11,082 nucleotides of DNA from an uncultured Litorilinea sp. (lineage in GTDB: Bacteria; Chloroflexota; Anaerolineae; Caldilineales; Caldilineaceae), in contig CAMPHP010000044.1 of NCBI GenBank assembly GCA_946885925.1, positions 1-11,082 of the forward strand. Direction: 5' to 3'. Shown one piece after another: positions 7,334 through 11,082 of this stretch. Under the pieces are notes generated by a model. The model did not search any database and was not told the DNA's origin. It saw only the letters and a list, made by a program, of their open reading frames with translations. Numbering within the stretch: position 1 is the first letter of the stretch; every line of letters begins with the position of its first letter. The translations under genes were made by a program, and so were the position numbers.

Positions 7334-9298
7334 ATGGCAACAACGGTCACTCCTGCAGTAAAGACCATGCCGACTTTCACCGAGGCGACACTCGACGCGC
7401 GGGTGCCTGATGGTACGATTGAAGAGAAGTGGGATAATGCGCGGTTTAAAATGAAATTGGTTAACCCTGCCAACCGGCGCAGATTCCACGTTATCGTGGT
7501 TGGCTCGGGTCTGGCAGGGGCTGCTGCTGCGGCGACATTAGGGGAGCAGGGCTATAATGTGTCCTGTTTTTGCTACCAGGACAGCCCGCGACGCGCGCAT
7601 AGCGTTGCCGCACAAGGTGGCATCAACGCCGCCAAGAATTATCGTAATGATGGTGACAGCATCTATCGCCTGTTCTACGACACGGTGAAGGGCGGTGACT
7701 ATCGTTCGCGCGAGGCGAATGTCTATCGCCTGGCCCAGGTGAGCAACAACATTATTGACCAGTGTGTGGCACAGGGCGTTCCCTTTGCTCGCGAATATGG
7801 TGGACTGTTGGATAATCGCTCCTTTGGTGGCGCACAGGTGTCGCGCACCTTCTATGCGCGCGGCCAGACAGGGCAACAATTGCTCTATGGAGCCTACCAA
7901 GCTCTTTCCCGTCAGATTTACACGGGAACCGTGAAGATGTTTACACGGCACGAAATGATGGATCTGGTTGTTATCAATGGGCATGCGCGCGGCATTGTCG
8001 TGCGTGACATGCGCACAGGTGAGATTGAGACGTTTTTGGGCGATGCGGTGTTGCTGTGCACGGGTGGCTATAGCAACGTCTACTATCTCTCGACGAACGC
8101 CAAGGGCTGTAATGTAACCGCGGCGTGGCGTTCGTATAAACGGGGCGCGTTCTTTGCCAACCCCTGCTTTACCCAAATCCATCCTACCTGTATTCCACCG
8201 TCAGGCGAGCACCAGTCGAAGTTGACGCTGATGAGCGAGTCTCTGCGCAATGATGGTCGCATTTGGGTACCACGCAAGCCTGGTGACAATCGTCCTCCTA
8301 ACGAGATTCCAGAAAGCGAACGCTGGTATTATTTGGAAGAGCGCTATCCAAGCTTTGGCAACTTGGTGCCGCGCGACATTGCCTCGCGCGCTGCCAAGCA
8401 AGTTGTGGATGCTGGATATGGCGTTGGTGAACTCAGGAACGGCGTTTACCTAGACTTTAAGCAAGCGATTGAACGCCTGGGCGAAAAGGTGATCCGCGAG
8501 CGTTACGGCAACCTCTTCGATATGTACGAAAATATTACGGGTGAGAATCCCTACAAAGTACCCATGCGCATTTATCCGGCGATGCATTACACAATGGGTG
8601 GCTTGTGGGTAGATTATCATTTGATGAGCACAGTGCCGGGACTGTTCGTGCTCGGTGAGGCGAACTTCTCAGATCATGGAGCCAATCGTCTGGGGGCAAG
8701 CGCACTGATGCAAGGGTTGGCAGATGGCTACTTTATCGTTTCCAATACTCTTGCCGACTATCTGGCAACGGCAAAGCTGGACAAAGTGGACTTGGGCAAC
8801 GATGCAGTAAAAGAAGCCGAGAACAGCGTTGATACGCGGGTTAAGAAACTGCTATCTATTAATGGTTCACGTTCGGTGACATCGTTCCACCGTGAGTTGG
8901 GCGAGATCATGTGGAATTACTGTGGCATGGAGCGCACGGAAGCCGGACTGAAGACCGCCTTGGCCCGAATTCCTGTCTTGCGCGAGGAGTTCTGGCAGAA
9001 TGTGCGTGTTCTAGGAGAATCTGACAACATCAACCAGTCGTTGGAAATGGCCGGCCGTGTTGCTGATTTCCTGGAACTGGGCGAGCTGATTTGTATTGAT
9101 GCGCTACACCGCAACGAATCGTGTGGCGGGCACTTCCGGGCCGAATACCAGACGCCTGATGGTGAAGCCCTGCGTAATGATGATGAATACGCTTACGTAG
9201 CCGCGTGGCAATATTCAGGAGATGATAGTGCACCGCTGCTTCACAAAGAACCACTAGTCTTTGAGTATGTCCCTCTGTCGCAGCGCAGTTACAAATAA
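7334..9298 (+). CDS. sdhA: Succinate dehydrogenase flavoprotein subunit
   Basis: A 654-residue catalytic subunit that oxidises succinate to fumarate at covalently bound FAD. It sits on the cytoplasmic face of the membrane with SdhB and SdhC. The first 50 residues are a non-motif N-terminal extension. The FAD dinucleotide motif is GSGLAG (57-62), and H89 in R-A-H-S is the predicted covalent FAD attachment site, followed by AAQGGIN. Active-site residues are H283 (QIHPT), R347 (PRD), H418 (HYTMGG) and R452 (NRLGASAL). E441 is in the GEA motif. The C-terminus ends in PLSQRSYK. Length and motifs fit the B. subtilis subgroup. Fumarate reductase activity cannot be excluded by sequence. GGAGGT lies 8 nt before the ATG; sdhB follows after 44 nt. 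Confidence 0.97.
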   Translation: MATTVTPAVKTMPTFTEATLDARVPDGTIEEKWDNARFKMKLVNPANRRRFHVIVVGSGLAGAAAAATLGEQGYNVSCFCYQDSPRRAHSVAAQGGINAAKNYRNDGDSIYRLFYDTVKGGDYRSREANVYRLAQVSNNIIDQCVAQGVPFAREYGGLLDNRSFGGAQVSRTFYARGQTGQQLLYGAYQALSRQIYTGTVKMFTRHEMMDLVVINGHARGIVVRDMRTGEIETFLGDAVLLCTGGYSNVYYLSTNAKGCNVTAAWRSYKRGAFFANPCFTQIHPTCIPPSGEHQSKLTLMSESLRNDGRIWVPRKPGDNRPPNEIPESERWYYLEERYPSFGNLVPRDIASRAAKQVVDAGYGVGELRNGVYLDFKQAIERLGEKVIRERYGNLFDMYENITGENPYKVPMRIYPAMHYTMGGLWVDYHLMSTVPGLFVLGEANFSDHGANRLGASALMQGLADGYFIVSNTLADYLATAKLDKVDLGNDAVKEAENSVDTRVKKLLSINGSRSVTSFHRELGEIMWNYCGMERTEAGLKTALARIPVLREEFWQNVRVLGESDNINQSLEMAGRVADFLELGELICIDALHRNESCGGHFRAEYQTPDGEALRNDDEYAYVAAWQYSGDDSAPLLHKEPLVFEYVPLSQRSYK

Positions 9299-9342
9299 GC
9301 AGTAGTGTGATATAGGCGGATGATGGGAGAAGATACATACCT

Positions 9343-10098
9343 ATGAACTTTAAGTTACGCATTTGGCGGCAGAAGAATGCACAGAGTGAGGGCAAGTTCG
9401 TTGACTATACTTTGAGCAACGTAAGCCCTGACTCTTCATTCTTGGAGATGTTGGATTTACTCAACGAACAATTGATCGCTGAGGGGGAAGAACCCGTGGC
9501 GTTTGACCACGACTGTCGCGAGGGGATTTGCGGCATGTGTGGTGTGATGATCAATGGCATTGCCCACGGACCAAAGGCCGCGGTGACAACTTGCCAGTTG
9601 CATATGCGCATATTTAAGGATGGCGAGACATTGTTGATTGAGCCGTGGCGGGCCAAGTCCTTCCCGGTGGTCAAGGATTTGATCGTAGATCGTACCCCCT
9701 TTGACCGGATTGTCCAGGCAGGAGGCTACATCAGCGTTTCGACGGGTGGTGCACCGGAGGCAAATTCGATTCCAGTGCCTAAGAAGGTGGCAGATACGTC
9801 AATGGATGCTGCGGCGTGCATTGCCTGTGGCGCTTGTGTCGCCGCCTGTCCTAATTCTTCGGCGATGCTCTTTACCGCGGCCAAAGCTGAACACTTGAAT
9901 GTGCTGCCGCAAGGTCAATCGGAGCGATATGATCGCGCTGTTATGATGGTGGAGCAAATGGAGGAGGAAGGCTTTGGTGGCTGCACCAATATTGGCGAAT
10001 GTTCGGCAGTCTGTCCCAAGGAAATTAGCATGGACTTTATCGCCATGCTCAATCGCGATTTGCTGCGCGGTACGTTGATGGGCGCAGGCAAGCGATAG
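9343..10098 (+). CDS. sdhB: Succinate dehydrogenase iron-sulfur subunit
   Basis: A 251-residue subunit that carries electrons from FAD in SdhA to the haems and quinone site of SdhC. The N-terminal ferredoxin fold holds the [2Fe-2S] ligands C58, C63, C66 and C84. The C-terminal domain has C-x2-C-x2-C-x3-C-P (C159, C162, C165, C169) and C214, C220 and C224. By the family pattern, C159, C162, C165 and C224 bind [4Fe-4S], and C169, C214 and C220 bind [3Fe-4S]. All eleven cysteines are present, so the full relay looks intact. ATG 9343 is the only usual start after the in-frame stop at 9313. The nearest Shine-Dalgarno-like stretch, GGGAGA (9325-9330), is rather far at 12 nt, so translation may be weaker than for sdhC and sdhA. 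It is the last gene of the operon. Confidence 0.97.
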   Translation: MNFKLRIWRQKNAQSEGKFVDYTLSNVSPDSSFLEMLDLLNEQLIAEGEEPVAFDHDCREGICGMCGVMINGIAHGPKAAVTTCQLHMRIFKDGETLLIEPWRAKSFPVVKDLIVDRTPFDRIVQAGGYISVSTGGAPEANSIPVPKKVADTSMDAAACIACGACVAACPNSSAMLFTAAKAEHLNVLPQGQSERYDRAVMMVEQMEEEGFGGCTNIGECSAVCPKEISMDFIAMLNRDLLRGTLMGAGKR

Positions 10099-10120
10099 TC
10101 GATTTTTGTTAGGAAATTAG

Positions 10121-10153
10121 AAGGCTCTCGGCATCTAGCCGGGAGCCTTTTGT
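10121..10153. terminator. Strong terminator between sdhB and the convergent VWA gene
   Basis: AAGGCTCTCGGC (10121-10132) pairs with GCCGGGAGCCTT (10138-10149) in a 12-bp stem with one G-U pair and a 5-nt loop (ATCTA). TTTTGT follows on the plus strand. It starts 23 nt after sdhB and 20 nt beyond the end of the minus-strand gene. It is strong for sdh and could also serve the other direction, where the tail is only weakly T-rich. Confidence 0.85.
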
Positions 10154-10172
10154 ATTGATACGCAAGAAGAGG

Positions 10173-10766
10173 CTAGGAGGGCCGCTGGCGACGCTGGGTG
10201 ATGCTTTCATTGAGCATCTGTTGCGACTGGCGAATGCCAGCCGGTGTGGCGGCAACATTCATCGCATTCGCCGCAGGGATGGAGAGCTTCTTTGCCGAGG
10301 CGATAGCATCCTGATTTGCTGCTAGGAAAAGGAATTCCCAGTCATACCTTTCCTGTTGGTGCTGGATTTTACCCGCTAACATTTCGTTGGTATAGACCCG
10401 ACTCGAATTCTCTAGCCCATCTGTGAAGATGGCAATAATCACCTTGCCAGGACGCTCCTTCTCTGACGTTTGCTCAAGTCGTCTGCCAACTTCATCAATA
10501 GTGCGACCTATGGCGTCAAGCAAGGCTGTGTTGCCACGCGGCACGTAGGTTTTTGCGTCGAGTGGTGGCACCTGGCGAATATCCACGCTGTTGTGAACAA
10601 TAAGATATTCGTGGTCAAACAAAATGAGGGTAAAGTTGGCACGCCCCTCGAGTTCTTGTTGGCTACTAAGGAAGGCATTGAAGCCGCCAATCGCATCCGA
10701 TGCTAATGATTCCATTGAGCCAGAACGGTCTAGTACATAGGCGATTTCAGTGAGATCGGTTTGCAT
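10173..10766 (-). CDS. Small stand-alone VWA-domain protein
   Basis: A 197-residue protein made almost entirely of one von Willebrand factor A domain, with no signal peptide or membrane segment, so probably cytosolic. The MIDAS metal-binding motif appears complete: DRSGS (13-17), T80 in R-G-N-T, and D116 in F-T-D-G. VWA domains bind partner proteins through a divalent metal. In bacteria they often work with MoxR-type ATPases, tellurite-resistance proteins or chelatases, but none of these is in the window, so no role can be assigned. The C-terminal 25 or so residues are polar and Gln/Arg-rich. AAAGGA precedes the ATG with about 9 nt spacing. The gene converges on sdhB and has a candidate promoter at 10833-10861, so it looks independently transcribed. 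Confidence 0.88.
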   Translation of the reverse strand: MQTDLTEIAYVLDRSGSMESLASDAIGGFNAFLSSQQELEGRANFTLILFDHEYLIVHNSVDIRQVPPLDAKTYVPRGNTALLDAIGRTIDEVGRRLEQTSEKERPGKVIIAIFTDGLENSSRVYTNEMLAGKIQHQQERYDWEFLFLAANQDAIASAKKLSIPAANAMNVAATPAGIRQSQQMLNESITQRRQRPS

Positions 10767-10832
10767 GAAGGCTGTTCCTTTCGTTCATACAGCACATGTC
10801 CACGATGAGGCTCTGAGTGCTAGTACCAATAG

Positions 10833-10861
10833 ATTTTAGTCGATGCTGGACTGAACGTAAA
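10833..10861 (-). promoter_or_regulatory. Candidate promoter of the VWA gene
   Basis: Read on the minus strand, TTTACG (10861-10856) is followed after exactly 17 bp by TAAAAT (10838-10833). These match the -35 and -10 consensus at 4 and 5 of 6 positions. Transcription would start near 10826, giving a leader of about 60 nt that includes the ribosome-binding site. Confidence 0.5.
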
Positions 10862-10910
10862 GTGCGCTTAATGCGTTCCACAGATGCAGATGATGTGTCT
10901 AAAATGCAAG

Positions 10911-10939
10911 AATGGGGAAGGCTGTACGCTTTCCCCATT
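10911..10939. other. 12-bp hairpin upstream of the VWA gene
   Basis: AATGGGGAAGGC (10911-10922) pairs with GCTTTCCCCATT (10928-10939), with one G-T pair and a 5-nt loop. There is no T tract directly after it on the plus strand, and only a mixed CTTGCATTTT on the minus strand. It could end a minus-strand transcript coming from the right, or be a leader structure. Confidence 0.55.
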
Positions 10940-10940
10940 G

Positions 10941-10966
10941 CCTTCACAAATGACCTTCACAAATGA
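10941..10966. repeat. Perfect 13-bp tandem repeat
   Basis: CCTTCACAAATGA occurs at 10941-10953 and 10954-10966 without mismatch. It directly abuts the hairpin, about 80 bp upstream of the VWA promoter candidate. Tandem half-sites of this spacing can bind OmpR/PhoB-type regulators, but this may also be a simple duplication. Confidence 0.9.
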
Positions 10967-10995
10967 TAGGAAGGTAACTGGATCTTCATGCACAT
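10957..10995 (-). CDS. Possible 12-residue leader peptide
   Basis: On the minus strand, ATG at 10995-10993 opens a 12-codon frame (MCMKIQLPSYHL) ending at TGA 10959-10957. It is preceded by a purine-rich AGGAGGAG with 7 nt spacing, one of the best Shine-Dalgarno sequences in the window. The frame ends inside the 13-bp repeat and is followed by the 10911-10939 hairpin. No codon is strongly repeated, so classical attenuation is not obvious. The ribosome-binding site could also serve nothing. Confidence 0.25.
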   Translation of the reverse strand: MCMKIQLPSYHL

Positions 10996-11082
10996 TGATA
11001 CGCTCCTCCTCTCCTCGATGTTTCGTATTGTTGTATAATGTTTCCGACTTCATGCTTACACGATCAACACAATAGCTCATGC

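Larger units (their letters stand above)
10767..11082. other. Right-end interval: structured DNA, no convincing gene
   Basis: These 316 bp upstream of the VWA gene contain no recognisable protein. The two longer minus-strand open frames (10747-10947 and 10868-11080) lack a convincing start signal or family resemblance. The interval holds a minus-strand promoter candidate (10833-10861), a 12-bp hairpin (10911-10939), a perfect 13-bp tandem repeat (10941-10966) and a 12-codon minus-strand ORF with a strong ribosome-binding site (10957-10995). On the plus strand there is a perfect TATAAT (11034-11039) without a partner -35. It may be a long leader for the VWA gene or the junction to a unit outside the window. 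Confidence 0.5.

Noticed and set aside
11034..11039. Perfect TATAAT on the plus strand near the right end
   Set aside because: No -35 at a workable distance, no TGn extension, and no gene visible before the window ends.
10747..11080. Two overlapping minus-strand open frames (66 and 70 codons) upstream of the VWA gene
   Set aside because: They overlap each other, the promoter candidate, the hairpin and the tandem repeat, and neither has a family resemblance or a well-placed ribosome-binding site.

Overview
The window looks like ordinary chromosomal DNA from a free-living bacterium, most likely a member of Chloroflexota (Caldilinea-, Anaerolineae- or Chloroflexus-like). The evidence is indirect. 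A secreted protein ends in a YLPL-type C-terminus, which I recall as common in exported proteins of that phylum. Succinate dehydrogenase is of the Bacillus/Wolinella type, with a single five-helix dihaem cytochrome b. Most genes have good Shine-Dalgarno sites, and base composition is moderate. No phage, transposon, CRISPR array, rRNA or tRNA gene was seen.

Layout from left to right. (1) 147-1856 encodes an exported protein with six beta-rich, DUF5666-like repeats separated by Asp/His/Gly-rich linkers, followed by a hairpin terminator. (2) 1933-2244 has no gene but contains inverted repeats. (3) 2245-3051 encodes an SDR-family oxidoreductase whose terminator overlaps its stop codon. (4) 3138-4382 encodes NADP-dependent isocitrate dehydrogenase (icd), followed by a long hairpin carrying a perfect extended -10 motif. 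(5) 4506-6350 encodes a GH13 enzyme with an N-terminal CBM48-like domain and an uncertain, possibly TTG, start. (6) 6351-6634 is the control region of the sdh operon, with a 17-bp tandem duplication, an extended -10 and a 17-bp palindrome. (7) 6635-10098 is the sdhC-sdhA-sdhB operon, ending in a strong hairpin terminator. (8) 10173-10766, on the minus strand, encodes a small stand-alone VWA-domain protein that converges on sdhB. (9) 10767-11082 has no convincing gene but holds a candidate promoter, a hairpin, a perfect 13-bp tandem repeat and a 12-codon ORF behind a strong ribosome-binding site.

Two of the units belong to the TCA cycle: icd (isocitrate to 2-oxoglutarate, making NADPH) and sdhCAB (succinate to fumarate, reducing quinone). 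The GH13 enzyme points to alpha-glucan or glycogen metabolism. The other genes show no functional link to these and seem to be neighbours by chance. I found no clear new multi-gene system. The least explained items are the repeat/linker architecture and C-terminus of the exported protein, the sdh leader, and the non-coding DNA at 1933-2244 and 10767-11082.
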